NCBI GenBank assembly: GCA_028277985.1
Contig: JANQFG010000038.1
Span: forward strand, 1 to 64,000
DNA: 64,000 nucleotides
Direction of reading: 5' to 3'
From: a bacterium
GTDB taxonomy: Bacteria; Desulfobacterota; DSWW01
Position 1 is the first letter of the stretch. Every line of letters starts with the position of its first letter. This document shows, piece after piece, positions 19,521-30,081 of this stretch. Below the pieces are notes generated by a model. The model searched no databases. It was not told where the DNA came from and saw nothing but the letters and a program-made list of their open reading frames with translations. The position numbers and the translations under genes are program-made.

Positions 19521-19547
19521 GCGTCATCCCCGCGAAGGCGGGGATCC
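19521..19547. repeat. Family D repeat (GTCATCCCCGCGAAGGCGGGGATCC)
   Basis: Exact short palindrome gcgtcatccccgcgaaggcggggatcc. Confidence 0.75.
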
Positions 19548-19553
19548 ATCGGC

Positions 19554-19967
19554 TCAGAAAAGCTCCCGCACCGCCATCACCATGATCAGAACCCATCCGA
19601 TCAGGAATACAGGGAAGCGGATGGACACACGATTGAACGTGAACTGCACGATCGAGTGCAGCACCCGCGAGCCGAAAAAGCCCCAGGCGCAGTACACATG
19701 GATCGAATCCGCGTGTCCCATGGCCCAGATGTAGAAGATCAGGGCATAGAAGACGGTCGGCACCTCGAACAGGTGATTGTAGTTGTCCGCGATTTGCCGG
19801 GCCGGATTCGGCAGCTGCTGCAGGGCAACGACGTGTTTCGCGTCCTCCATATCGACGCCTGTCTGACTCATCGCCCTTGCGCGAGTGGAAATCATGCAGA
19901 CGAAGACCACTGCATGCAGGAGTACCATCGCCAGAACCGGTTGGAGAATGCAGCCTGCTTCCATCAT
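19554..19967 (-). CDS. MAPEG family membrane protein
   Basis: Multi-TM; NHLFEVPTVFYALIF and CAWGFFGSRVLHSIVQFTFNRVSIRFPVF motifs. Confidence 0.78.
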   Translation of the reverse strand: MMEAGCILQPVLAMVLLHAVVFVCMISTRARAMSQTGVDMEDAKHVVALQQLPNPARQIADNYNHLFEVPTVFYALIFYIWAMGHADSIHVYCAWGFFGSRVLHSIVQFTFNRVSIRFPVFLIGWVLIMVMAVRELF

Positions 19968-20030
19968 TCACCTCCTGGGTTTGCGTTGGTGAGATGAAAG
20001 CACAGTCCCTGTGAAATGTCATCACCCATT

Positions 20031-20080
20031 TGGGGGATGGACATTTGTGGGGAAAGAAATAGATCCGTCCCCTTTTTTAA
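20031..20080. repeat. Family A repeat, right arm intact, left arm degenerate
   Basis: ggaaagaaatagatccgtcccctttttt, preceded by weak tttgggggatggacattt. Confidence 0.55.
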
Positions 20081-22854
20081 GTGGTGACCTTGCGGTAGAG
20101 CTTGAGCAGGGCCTCGGGCAGGGAGAGGATGTCGTGGATGACCATGTACTGGGACTCCGGGCACATCTTCCTCAGGTAGTCCTCGCCCCGGCGGTCCACG
20201 GTGATGCAGTAGGTGTAGGTGCCGTCCCTCTCCAGCTCGGCCAGGGCCTGCGCCGTATCCTGCACCCCGTACTCATGGCTGGTGCGGTCGTATCCATAGT
20301 CCTGGTCCTGGGGAAACCCATCGCTGATCAGGAAGACATTCTTGCGGCGGGCATCCTCCTTGGAGAGCTTGGCCCTGCAGTGCCGCAAGGCGGTGCCCAT
20401 GCGGGTGCTGCCTTTCGGTTCGATCGCCCCGATCCGGTCCTTCACCTGGTTCGTGTACCGCTGCGAGAATTCCTTGATCGTATAGAAATCCACCTGATTG
20501 CGGCCGCACCCGGAAAAGCCAAAGATGCCGTACCGGTCGCCCAGCACGCCCAGGGCCTCTGCCAGCAGGACCAGGGCCTCCTTCTCCATGTCGATGATCC
20601 GCTTCTGGGCGCTCGTGCCTTCCGCTGTCTGCACGCTCGATGAGAGGCTCGTCCTCAGGCCGGAGAGCACCCGCGAGAGCTCGTCCCCGCGGTCCTCGGG
20701 CCAGTCGTCACTTTCTCCCGCCGTGGCCGTTGTGCCCGAAGGGGCTGTCTCCTCGCCCTCCTCTTCCACGGGCACGCAGACCGGCTCGCTCGTGCTCGAG
20801 CTCATGTCGACCAGGAAGACCGTGCAGACGTCCCTCTGCACCTTTCTGCGCTGCTGGTAGAGCCGGTTCGTGCCGGGCAGCCCGGACATGCGGTCGATCA
20901 GATGCTCCACCGCCCGGTCCAGGTCGATCTCCTCTCCGTCCAGAAGGGATTTCTCCTTCCGATACTCTTCGGGCCGTATCTTCTCGAACTGCTTGCGCAC
21001 GGACGGGATGAGCGGCCCGTAGATGGCGCGCACCTGCGCGGCGAAATCCTCGCCGTCCGGGCGGACCTCCCTCTCCAGCAACCGGCACCAGCCCGCCCTG
21101 TAGTCGTTGATCGTGTAGTCCCACTCATCATAATAATAGACCGTCGCGTCCGTTTCCCTTGCGGTCCGCCTGTGCTCCCGCCTGAGCAGCGAGAGCATCT
21201 GCCCCTTCAAGGCCCTGCCGTCCTCCTGCTTCTTCTTCAGGTGCGACATGAGCGGGAAGGTCTGCGAGGGGTTCTGGAAGTAGAGGCCCGGGCCGTCGAA
21301 GGCCTCGTCCCGGATGCTCTCCACGGTGATCTCCACGCCCATTTCGAGTAGCTTTTTCAGCTCGTCCAGCGACATGATCTGCCTGGGGGCGTTCGGATCG
21401 TCGGACTGGGCGCCTTCCAGATGTTCGGCCATCTGCAGGCCCTTCTGCACCTCCCCCAGGTCCGTCTCGCCGCGAAACTCCAGCGGCGCGTCCAGATCCC
21501 CGAGCGATTCCGCCTCCCCCGCGTCGGCATCCAGCTCTGCCCCGAGGGCCTCCATGAAAGTGACGCTGGCGAGTTCATCATCGGAGAGGTATTCCAGGTC
21601 CGCACCGTACATCTGGTCTTCCGGCCACGGACCGGCCAGTGGGATCCGGGTCTTCAGAATCCCCTGGAAGAACCAGTAGACCTCTGTTGCGGCGACCGCC
21701 GAATCCTCTGCCGTTGCTCCGGGCGCGAAGGCGGGTGCGAGCCGCTCCGCCACAAGCCGCCAGATGTGGGCGAGCCCGGGCGGCACCGCATCCGGCTTCC
21801 TCTTCGGGTCCAGAGAGATCCTGAGGAGCATCTCCATGAGCGAGGCGCCAAGAGTCAGGCCGGCCATGTCCGGCCGCTTCGAGAGGATGTCGTCGATGAA
21901 AGGGCCCATGTCCGCATCGAGCCCCGGGTAGCCGCGCCGAAGGTGCGCGTCCACGCGTCCGTCCTCGGCGAATACGAAGATCCTCTGTGCGAGGCCCGGG
22001 CGGGGGAACAAGTGAAAGAAGACTTGCAGATCCGAGAGGAAGTCCTCCTGTTCCTCCCTCCTCTGGAGTTCCGGCTTCCAGCTGCCCAGGACCGGATGCC
22101 TGGCCACCCGTTCGAGAAACGCGAGCAGGCCGAAGCCGAAAGTCTTCGCCTCGTGATATCCGGCCTGGTGTGCCGCAAGGATCCGGTAGAAGAGCCGGTT
22201 CTCGTGATGCGTGGCAAAGGCCTGCACCGCCGGCGGCAGGAAGATCCCATGGCCGTCCGAGTAGGGGAAGAGCCATGGCCGCCCGCCGGCAAATCCGGCG
22301 AGGGCCTCTCCAGCGCTCTGCACCTCGAGCCGCTTTCCGCTGACTGCATGCACATACAGGCGAAGCGAATCCCGGATCTCGTCCAGATGGACCGTGCAGT
22401 CCGCCCGCCTCAGGCCCTGTCGGGCAGAGCGGGAGTGGAGATCGAAATAGGCGCGCCCGGCCGAAGGGTTTCTCGCCAGGAGCTGCAGACCCTCATCCAC
22501 CCACTTGCCGATGTTCTCGCTGCCGAGGGCAGTGCTCAGGTGCAGAAGGTGGGAGAGGAAACCGTAAGCAGCGGTCACCGAGGCACAGGAGATCCGGGTC
22601 GCGTGCCGGATGCCCTCCTCGGCCACATCGTCCGGCAGGATGCGTGCAAGATCCGGCAGCCACTCCAACAGGCTTTGGGCCTGCACCGGCGCGCCCTCCG
22701 CGATCGAGCGGACGAGTTCGAGGGCAGAGGAATGCAGGCCGGGAGCCATCCGGGCCTCAAAGGCCTCGATCTTTGCACGGGTTCGGGAGCTCGACCGGGC
22801 CGGCCGGCCCTTCCGGGGCAGACCCTGGTCCAGCAATTGGATTAGATCGTCCAT
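20077..22854 (-). CDS. VWA-domain protein, NorD/CbbO-like
   Basis: VFLVDMSSSTSEP MIDAS; RKNVFLISDGFPQDQDY...YCITVDRRGEDYLRKMCPESQYMVI typical of NorD C-termini; adjacent MoxR ATPase. Confidence 0.82.
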   Translation of the reverse strand: MDDLIQLLDQGLPRKGRPARSSSRTRAKIEAFEARMAPGLHSSALELVRSIAEGAPVQAQSLLEWLPDLARILPDDVAEEGIRHATRISCASVTAAYGFLSHLLHLSTALGSENIGKWVDEGLQLLARNPSAGRAYFDLHSRSARQGLRRADCTVHLDEIRDSLRLYVHAVSGKRLEVQSAGEALAGFAGGRPWLFPYSDGHGIFLPPAVQAFATHHENRLFYRILAAHQAGYHEAKTFGFGLLAFLERVARHPVLGSWKPELQRREEQEDFLSDLQVFFHLFPRPGLAQRIFVFAEDGRVDAHLRRGYPGLDADMGPFIDDILSKRPDMAGLTLGASLMEMLLRISLDPKRKPDAVPPGLAHIWRLVAERLAPAFAPGATAEDSAVAATEVYWFFQGILKTRIPLAGPWPEDQMYGADLEYLSDDELASVTFMEALGAELDADAGEAESLGDLDAPLEFRGETDLGEVQKGLQMAEHLEGAQSDDPNAPRQIMSLDELKKLLEMGVEITVESIRDEAFDGPGLYFQNPSQTFPLMSHLKKKQEDGRALKGQMLSLLRREHRRTARETDATVYYYDEWDYTINDYRAGWCRLLEREVRPDGEDFAAQVRAIYGPLIPSVRKQFEKIRPEEYRKEKSLLDGEEIDLDRAVEHLIDRMSGLPGTNRLYQQRRKVQRDVCTVFLVDMSSSTSEPVCVPVEEEGEETAPSGTTATAGESDDWPEDRGDELSRVLSGLRTSLSSSVQTAEGTSAQKRIIDMEKEALVLLAEALGVLGDRYGIFGFSGCGRNQVDFYTIKEFSQRYTNQVKDRIGAIEPKGSTRMGTALRHCRAKLSKEDARRKNVFLISDGFPQDQDYGYDRTSHEYGVQDTAQALAELERDGTYTYCITVDRRGEDYLRKMCPESQYMVIHDILSLPEALLKLYRKVTT

Positions 22855-22863
22855 TTGGATCTT

Positions 22864-23844
22864 CTATGGAAACACCGAATCGATCAGGTCCTCGATCGCC
22901 CGGTTCATGTCCGGGTCGTCCGTGACCGAGGCCGACAGGGTGATTCTGCAGGCCAGCCTGGGAGCAATTCCGCTCAGGATCAGCCGCCCGGCGTAGATCA
23001 AAAGCCGCGTGCTCACGCCCTCCTCGAGCCCCTGCTGCTTCAGATGAAACGTCTTCTCCCCGAGCAGGGCGAGCTGCAGGGCCTGCTCGGGCGGCAGCCC
23101 GCACTCGTGGGTGACGATGTTCGCATTCATCTCGGGCGTCGGGTATCCGAACTCGATCGTCACGAACCGCTGCCTCGTGCTCTGTTTCAGATCCTTTGCA
23201 ACACTCTGGTAGCCGGGGTTGTACGAAATCACGAGCAGGAAGTCCGGGTGGGCCTCCAGGATCTGTCCCTTCTTGTCCAAGGGCAGGAACCTGCGGTAGT
23301 CGGTCAGGGGGTGAATCAGGACCAGCGTGTCCTTGCGGGCCTCCACGACCTCGTCCAGGTAGCAGATCGCCCCTGAGCGAACCGCCTTGGTCAGGGGCCC
23401 GTCCGCCCAGACCGTGCTCGCCCCGTCGATCAGGTATCTCCCGACCAGGTCCGTGGCGGTCAGGTCTTCGTGGCAGGCAACCGTGATGAGCTTGAGGTGC
23501 TCCAGGTTCCGGGCCACGGATTCGTCGCCTTCGGCCGCACGCCCCGTTCCAAGCCCTCCCTTGAGTCGGTAGGTCATGTACTCCACGAAACGGGTCTTGC
23601 CGCAGCCGGTCGGCCCCTTGAGCAACACGGGCAACCGGTTGTGGTAGGCCGCTTCGAAAAGCTCGATCTCATCCCCAATTGGGAGGTAGAAGGGCTCCTC
23701 CGAATCCACGTCCGGTTCATATTCTCGTACAGAGTGTTTCTTTGACGGATCCGCTTTCGCAGGCGACATCGTGGGCTCACTTTGCTTGGGTAAAAAGTTC
23801 AGGAACGAATTACTAATATACAACACTTCTTTTTCTGACTTCAA
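22864..23844 (-). CDS. MoxR-family AAA+ ATPase (NorQ/CbbQ-like)
   Basis: Walker [46 protein letters not shown]. Internal ATG at about 23769 may be the true start. Confidence 0.88.
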   Translation of the reverse strand: MKSEKEVLYISNSFLNFLPKQSEPTMSPAKADPSKKHSVREYEPDVDSEEPFYLPIGDEIELFEAAYHNRLPVLLKGPTGCGKTRFVEYMTYRLKGGLGTGRAAEGDESVARNLEHLKLITVACHEDLTATDLVGRYLIDGASTVWADGPLTKAVRSGAICYLDEVVEARKDTLVLIHPLTDYRRFLPLDKKGQILEAHPDFLLVISYNPGYQSVAKDLKQSTRQRFVTIEFGYPTPEMNANIVTHECGLPPEQALQLALLGEKTFHLKQQGLEEGVSTRLLIYAGRLILSGIAPRLACRITLSASVTDDPDMNRAIEDLIDSVFP

Positions 23845-23947
23845 ACCTGCCGGATCAAGAGGGTGGATTCGGTCCCTGCCCCGATGGTTGCCGAAAAGGT
23901 CGAATTGCGACGATTTTTCTTGACGGGTTTCCCAGGCAGTAGCATAA

Positions 23948-23974
23948 TAATTGATACAATCGATATAATTGATA
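23948..23974. promoter_or_regulatory. Direct repeats TAATTGATA x2 (18-bp period) upstream of the Phd-like gene; candidate promoter/operator
   Basis: taattgatacaatcgatataattgata read directly. Confidence 0.4.
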
Positions 23975-24015
23975 TGGTTATGTGAATTTGAACTCCGGTA
24001 CGGGAGGCAGAGGAA

Positions 24016-24285
24016 GTGTTGAGAATCGTGACCGCCATGAAGGCTAGAAAGAACTTGGGCGAAATCCTCGAGGAGGTCTTCTACAAGCAGGACAGCTTCG
24101 TGATCAAGAGAGGGAAGAAGGCGATGGCCGTCGTCCTGCCGCTCGAGGAATACGAGGCATACCGTCGGCAGCGGGATGAGGATTTCCGGGTGTACGACGA
24201 GATACGAGAGCAGAGCGCGACATATGGGACCGGCGAAGTCGAAGAGGACGTGCAGGACGCGATCGAGGCAGTACGAAAGGGCTGA
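24016..24285 (+). CDS. Phd/YefM-type antitoxin
   Basis: [47 protein letters not shown] matches the Phd/YefM N-terminal pattern. Confidence 0.75.
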   Translation: MLRIVTAMKARKNLGEILEEVFYKQDSFVIKRGKKAMAVVLPLEEYEAYRRQRDEDFRVYDEIREQSATYGTGEVEEDVQDAIEAVRKG

Positions 24286-24311
24286 TGCTCAGAGCGGTCG
24301 TCGATAGATAG
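24285..24311 (+). pseudogene. Eight-codon remnant of a possible PIN-domain toxin start (MLRAVVDR*)
   Basis: ATG overlaps the antitoxin TGA; MLRAVVD resembles the MLRAVVDTNV start of PIN toxins, then TAG. Confidence 0.4.
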
Positions 24312-24682
24312 GAAGTAACCCCCTTATTCGGCGATTTCTCCGTTTGGATCAACGGCCCTCCCCGCGAAGGCCCCGAACCTCCTTCTTGCGCCCGCTCAAT
24401 TCGGATAACATCTTTATCAAAAAACATGCCTCCGAAACCCATCAATTCCGCACGACGAACTCAGATATAAAACGGGGTCCCTGTGTGATAGAAGCCCGCA
24501 AAGAAATTTTAATAATCAACAGATTATTTTATTGAATAGGTTCTTTCTTCCTCCTTGACTCCTCGACCCGTCCGCACTATGGAAACACAAGCAACGCCGA
24601 CACGGGAATCCCGAGCTGAACGAGGCGTCGTCCCCCAAAAAGAGGGGATCGCTGGGCGCCCACTTATGCCGAGACAGCGGAT

Positions 24683-25762
24683 GTGCGCGTGAAAATCCTC
24701 CACTTCAGACCGTCATGCCTTCTTCTACCCCTTCTTGTCTGCTTTTTCAGCCTCCATCTCCCCACAACACTTAGCGCCAACCAGGGCGAGACCCTGATCC
24801 TCATCTGGGACGCGAACCAGGAACAGGACCTGAGAGGCTACCGGATCTACGAATCGGACAACATGGGCAACATCGGAGCCCTCGAGCGGGAACTGCTGCT
24901 GGAGGAAATCCCCCCGGCACACACAGAGGCGGGCATCGCGGCCATCACAGTCTCCGGAGTGCCGGAAGGCTACCACTGCTGGGCTGTGACCGCCTTTGAC
25001 CATGGGCAGAACGAGAGTTATCCGAGCGACGCGGAATGCATCCCGATCGGCGTTCAGCCCGATCCCATCCATATGGCCGACTTCTTCGAAGACGGCTACT
25101 ACGGAAGCTACCCCGGGGTAGAGGCACATTACGATAGCAGCATGATCTACACCTTCTACGGCAGGCCCGACGAACAGCTCCTCACCTATCGCCTCTGGGA
25201 CATCAACTCTCCCACAGAGGTCGAGATTCTGGTGAACGGGCAGAGCCTTGGACATGCGGACATGACAGAGCAATACGAGTGCTCTCTACTCCGCTCGATC
25301 CGGATTCCGCCTGACTTTCTGAACCCAATCGGCCTGAACACCCTGACCTTCAGGTGGAATCGAGCCGGGCCGGACGATATGTGGGCCGTGGGAACGGTTG
25401 GAATCGTAGACCTGATTCCCTTGCCCTCCCAGAGCTTCCATGGAAACCTGGCCAACGTTCCCGGCGGCGACCAGAGCCACACCCGGATGGTGGGCTACAC
25501 GTTTCAGGGCTCTCCGGGGTACTCTTTTCTCATCTACCGGGTCTATGACATCGATTTCGAGGGCGAGATCGAGATTTTCCTGAACGGGCGCTGGCTGGAT
25601 GTGGTGGACACCGTCGGCAACGACACCTACCTGAACCCGCTTCCCCTCTTCCTTCCGGAGCACCTGATCCTGGGCCAGGGTGTGAACACGATCCTGTTCA
25701 ACAATACCTTCAACCCGCCTTACTCCCTCGTCTGGGGCGTCGGCGACGTGAATCATCCTTAA
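24683..25762 (+). CDS. Secreted protein with Fn3-like N-terminal region, unknown function
   Basis: Signal peptide; LIWDANQEQDLRGYRIYES typical of Fn3-like segments in secreted proteins. Confidence 0.65.
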   Translation: MRVKILHFRPSCLLLPLLVCFFSLHLPTTLSANQGETLILIWDANQEQDLRGYRIYESDNMGNIGALERELLLEEIPPAHTEAGIAAITVSGVPEGYHCWAVTAFDHGQNESYPSDAECIPIGVQPDPIHMADFFEDGYYGSYPGVEAHYDSSMIYTFYGRPDEQLLTYRLWDINSPTEVEILVNGQSLGHADMTEQYECSLLRSIRIPPDFLNPIGLNTLTFRWNRAGPDDMWAVGTVGIVDLIPLPSQSFHGNLANVPGGDQSHTRMVGYTFQGSPGYSFLIYRVYDIDFEGEIEIFLNGRWLDVVDTVGNDTYLNPLPLFLPEHLILGQGVNTILFNNTFNPPYSLVWGVGDVNHP

Positions 25763-26269
25763 AGATCCTTTTCCGACATCTATCAGGCTTAAGGTCTCCT
25801 CTGCTTTTCGCCGATGTATGGCTTGGAAGAGGGGTTGCGGAAGACCAGGGAGTGGTTCCTCGCCAGGCGCCAAGCTTTCCTGCCTATAAGGGATCGGGAC
25901 CGAAGGGTAAACGTCCCCGCAATGTGACGAGAGACCCTATACGCCGCCGCCTCTGTATTTCGGGTGCAGACTCTGCAGTTGTTCAGGTCGCAGCCATCCA
26001 GCGCAGCGCATACTTGGCAAGATGCCGCGAGCTTCACCACCAAAGTTATTCTGGGGTCCAACTCGAAGTTTTGTTGTGTGTCCAGTCACGAACCATCCTC
26101 AAAGAAATATAACAAGAAAGGCAACATTCTTAATTTAGTTGACTTTGTATTCACAAGGTAGTAACTACGGAAGGGTTCTTCCAATTCACTTTAGGAACCT
26201 GTCTTATTTTACCGTTTATAAAAAATAAAATGACACAAGCCCGATTCATCTAGACAAGAAGATCTTTTC

Positions 26270-28255
26270 ATGAACGGAGTTCGCATACAACGGAAGACGC
26301 GATTTCTTGAAACCGCCGGGCGCTATGCCGGGGGTCTCGTTGGCAGGCTGTTGGCCCTCGTCTCCGGCAATCGTCTTTTGAGAGCGACTGCTATAACGGT
26401 CTGGTATATGACCGTGGTTTCTCTTGCCTATTACGGGGCCTATTTGCTCAGGTTCGACGGAGCAATACCCGCACAAACATTTGGAGTAATATACCGAACC
26501 CTACCGATTCTCCTCCTCGTACGCATCCTTACGTTCCAGCGATTCGAGCTGTACTCCGGCCTACTTCGGTACGTGAGCGTAGATGACGTCTGGCGCACCA
26601 TGAAGGCCGTAGCCGTGTCCACTCTTGTCTTTATGGTTATCATCTACCTGATGCAACCAGGTTTCGAGGGATTTCCGAGGTCGGTCTTCATCGTTGAGAC
26701 CATGCTGACGCTTGGAATCCTCTCCGGGCACCGAATGACATTGCGGGCACTGCGGGAGAGGTCGCAAAACGGCAAGGGCAGCGAAGGCCTTACGAGAAGA
26801 ATCCTTCTCGTAGGTGACCTGGACTCCGCAGATGGCCTGTTAAGGGTGATGAAGACGGGCCGAAACGGAGAGAAGGAGTTTGTCGGTATTGTCCACGAAG
26901 CGTCCTCTGCTCAGGGAACAATGCTAAGAGATGTGAGGGTCCTGGGCGGCCTCGACGAGCTGCCCGACATCGTGCAACGGGAAAGGCCGGGCGAGGTGCT
27001 CATTCTCCCTCCTTACACCTCTTCCCCCAAGACGTTGCGGGAGGTCATAGACCGATGCACGGTGGATGGTAACCTCTGCAAGTACCAGATGGTTCCCTCC
27101 CTACTGGATATTGCAGATGGAAAGACCTCCGTCTCGATGATTCGCCAGGTCGAGATCGAGGACCTTCTCGGACGTCCGCCCGTGAAGATGGACAGAAGCG
27201 ATGTGAAGAGCTTCCTGAAGGGGAAGGCGGTCATGGTGACTGGCGCCGGCGGCAGTATCGGCTCAGAGCTTTGCCGTCAGATTGGGAACTACGAACCCGC
27301 CCTGCTCGTTCTCTACGAGCTGAGCGAGTACAACCTGTACGAGATAGATCTGGATCTCCGCAACAGATACCCCGCCCTCGAGATTATTCCGATCGCCGGG
27401 GACATTTGTGACGAAAGAAATGTTGCCAGGACCATTGAACGATACGGGATTGATGTCATCTATCACGCCGCTGCCTACAAGCATGTGCCGCTGATGGAAA
27501 ACAATGTAGCAGCGTGCGTCAGGACGAATGTAATCGGCACCGAGCGTGTCGCCCTGGTAGCGGAGCGGTGTGGGGTGAACAAGTTTGTCCTGATCTCCTC
27601 GGATAAGGCCGTGCGTCCCACCAGCGTGATGGGGGCCAGCAAGCGGCTTGCTGAGCGCCTAATCCAGGAGAGGCCTTGCTCTGATACGAAATTCGTTGGC
27701 GTTCGTTTTGGGAACGTTCTGGGGAGCAGCGGCAGTGTGATCCCGCAATTCAAGAGGCAGATCAAGGCAGGCGGGCCGGTTACGGTGACTCATCGTGAAA
27801 TCAAACGCTACTTCATGTCGATTCCGGAGGCCGTGGATTTGGTCCTACAGGCTTCCATAGTTGGAGATGACCGTGAGGTCATGGTGCTCGAAATGGGGGA
27901 GCCGATAAAGATTCGGGATCTTGCGACCAGGCTTATCGAACTCTCGGGGTTGCGGCCCGGCAAGGATATAGAGATTCTCTACACGGGCCTACGGCGCGGG
28001 GAGAAGCTCTACGAGGAGCTGTTGACGGCGGATGATAACGTGGTGCGAACCGCTTATGAGAAGATCTGGGTAATGCGGAACGAGGGAAATGGTGAAACTG
28101 CGGTACCCGTTGACCTCATTCGGCTAGAAGATGCTGTTGAAGATGACGATGAAGCCAAGGTTAGAGCCATCCTCTGCGAGGGTGTTTCTGATAATCAATT
28201 TGCTGCCCGGGTGACATCCCAGCCTGAAACCGCACACGTCACTTCTCTGCAATGA
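26270..28255 (+). CDS. Membrane-anchored nucleotide-sugar 4,6-dehydratase (PglF/WbpM/CapD-like)
   Basis: N-terminal TMs; VMVTGAGGSIGSELCRQI Rossmann motif; HAAAYKHVPLMENN; SSDKAVRPTSVMGASKR. Confidence 0.92.
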   Translation: MNGVRIQRKTRFLETAGRYAGGLVGRLLALVSGNRLLRATAITVWYMTVVSLAYYGAYLLRFDGAIPAQTFGVIYRTLPILLLVRILTFQRFELYSGLLRYVSVDDVWRTMKAVAVSTLVFMVIIYLMQPGFEGFPRSVFIVETMLTLGILSGHRMTLRALRERSQNGKGSEGLTRRILLVGDLDSADGLLRVMKTGRNGEKEFVGIVHEASSAQGTMLRDVRVLGGLDELPDIVQRERPGEVLILPPYTSSPKTLREVIDRCTVDGNLCKYQMVPSLLDIADGKTSVSMIRQVEIEDLLGRPPVKMDRSDVKSFLKGKAVMVTGAGGSIGSELCRQIGNYEPALLVLYELSEYNLYEIDLDLRNRYPALEIIPIAGDICDERNVARTIERYGIDVIYHAAAYKHVPLMENNVAACVRTNVIGTERVALVAERCGVNKFVLISSDKAVRPTSVMGASKRLAERLIQERPCSDTKFVGVRFGNVLGSSGSVIPQFKRQIKAGGPVTVTHREIKRYFMSIPEAVDLVLQASIVGDDREVMVLEMGEPIKIRDLATRLIELSGLRPGKDIEILYTGLRRGEKLYEELLTADDNVVRTAYEKIWVMRNEGNGETAVPVDLIRLEDAVEDDDEAKVRAILCEGVSDNQFAARVTSQPETAHVTSLQ

Positions 28256-28591
28256 CGAACTCTGAGAGCCTCAAGCCGATGCCGGCTACCCAACCCAACG
28301 ATGGGCGCAGGGCGCTGGCCATCGCGGGAGTTTTCGGGTTCATTGGGCTCAATGTCCTCTATCAGTATTCTTGGGAAAGGCCGCAGAGGTTTAGGGGACC
28401 CATATCTCCACAAGAAGACAGCGGAATATCGCGACGCTGTTCGCAGGTCAATCGACATCTACCACAGGCATGTCTAGCGGGTCCGGTCGCTCAAGGACCT
28501 CTGCAATACCTCTCCGATACATCCCCCAGACGGTTATTTACTTCTTTAGGCTCTTGGGTTCGGACCTTTCGACCGGGGGTCCCGTTCTGAA

Positions 28592-29941
28592 ATGGTGCTG
28601 AAAAAGAAATTCAATGAAATACTCTCGGACACGAAGTTCTCCGAAATAATTGTTGGGTCAACTTGGGCTCTGTCCGCCCGTATCCTGACCATTGGCCTCG
28701 GCCTTGCCATCTATATCATTATCACACGCATCTACGGTGCAGAGATGCTGGGCATCGTGGCAATGATCAATTCCTTTCTAACCCTGGTTACCATCTTGAC
28801 CGTTCTAGGTACCAATACTTCGATCCTGCGCCTTCTTCCCGAACACGTGGTCAGATACTCTCAGACTTCTGCTCTGAAAGTTTATCGGAAGATCCAAAGC
28901 CTAGTCATCGGGGTTTCCTTGTTCACAAGTATTCTTCTTCTTTGTTGTTCTGCGGTAGTAGCTGACAAGGTATTCTCAAAGCCGCATCTGTCCTTCTACT
29001 TTGCTATCGCTGCGGTCTTCGTGATGTTCAAATCGCTAATGATTCTGAATACACAGGCGGTCCGTGGACTGAAACTGGTCCGGGCATTCGCTTTGATGCT
29101 GCTCATGCCCCACGGATTCAATCTCTTGTTATTGATTGTTCTTGGCGTGCTGGTGGCCACGGTAGATGTACCTGTGTATGCTCAGTTGGGTAGTTTCGCC
29201 CTGACCGGAGTACTCGGATGGGGGATCATGGAGTCTACTTTCAAGCAGCGAATCCGACCACAGGATAGAGTCCAATCGATACCCATAACAGAGATTGTTT
29301 CCATCTCTTTGCCAATGCTGATGACCGCAACCATGACTCTCATCATTAGTGAGACTGGGGTGATTATGCTGGGTATGTTTCGAAGCGAGGTCGATGTGGG
29401 ATACTATGCTATTGCTGTCAGGGTTGGTACATTGACCTCGTTCGTCCTTCAGGCAGTCAATTCCATAGTAGCGCCAAAATTCTCGGAACTCTTTCATTCG
29501 AACCAGGTTGAAGATCTATTCTATGTGGCCAAGAAGTCGGCAAAACTTATTTTTTGGACTACGACCCCCGTATTACTGGGGTTTGTTATATTTGGAAAAG
29601 ATATTCTAGGTCTTGTCTTCGGCAGTGAGTTTGCTTTGGCATATCCAGCGTTGGTGATCCTGGTTTTGGGCGAGTTTGTGAACTCGATTTCCGGATCTAC
29701 AGCATTGTTCATGAACATGACAGGCAACCAAAAAACGTTTAGAAACATAATGCTCCTTGCCGCAATGATAAATATCACACTGAATCTGGTACTCATCCCT
29801 AGACTTGGAATCCATGGCGCGGCAATTGCGGCCTCGTCCAGCCTGGTTGTTTGGAACGTGACCACCCTGATCTACATAAAGCTGAGATTCGGTATGACCA
29901 CGGGGTACTTTCCGTTTCTTGCATCAACTATGAACCAATAA
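28592..29941 (+). CDS. Polysaccharide flippase (Wzx/MATE-like)
   Basis: About 12 TM segments; STWALSARILTIGLGLAIYIIITRIYGAEMLGI and NMTGNQKTFRNIMLLAAMINITLNLVLIPRLGIHGAAIA. Confidence 0.87.
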   Translation: MVLKKKFNEILSDTKFSEIIVGSTWALSARILTIGLGLAIYIIITRIYGAEMLGIVAMINSFLTLVTILTVLGTNTSILRLLPEHVVRYSQTSALKVYRKIQSLVIGVSLFTSILLLCCSAVVADKVFSKPHLSFYFAIAAVFVMFKSLMILNTQAVRGLKLVRAFALMLLMPHGFNLLLLIVLGVLVATVDVPVYAQLGSFALTGVLGWGIMESTFKQRIRPQDRVQSIPITEIVSISLPMLMTATMTLIISETGVIMLGMFRSEVDVGYYAIAVRVGTLTSFVLQAVNSIVAPKFSELFHSNQVEDLFYVAKKSAKLIFWTTTPVLLGFVIFGKDILGLVFGSEFALAYPALVILVLGEFVNSISGSTALFMNMTGNQKTFRNIMLLAAMINITLNLVLIPRLGIHGAAIAASSSLVVWNVTTLIYIKLRFGMTTGYFPFLASTMNQ

Positions 29942-30081
29942 CGAGGAGTCATGAGTTACCTGGAATATTCAAGATGCCCTGAACAAGAGAATCAGGATTG
30001 CTGCATAAATGATAGACGTGTTCAGCGCTAGCTGCTATAGGTGGAATTGTAGAATATTCGAACAATCAGCAGGGATAGGAC

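Noticed and set aside
21421-22845. 474-aa plus-strand ORF
   Set aside because: Antisense to the NorD-like gene; no domain features.
26139-26167. Sigma-70 promoter TTGACT-17-TAACTA before the polysaccharide operon
   Set aside because: The -10 matches the consensus too poorly to support a call.
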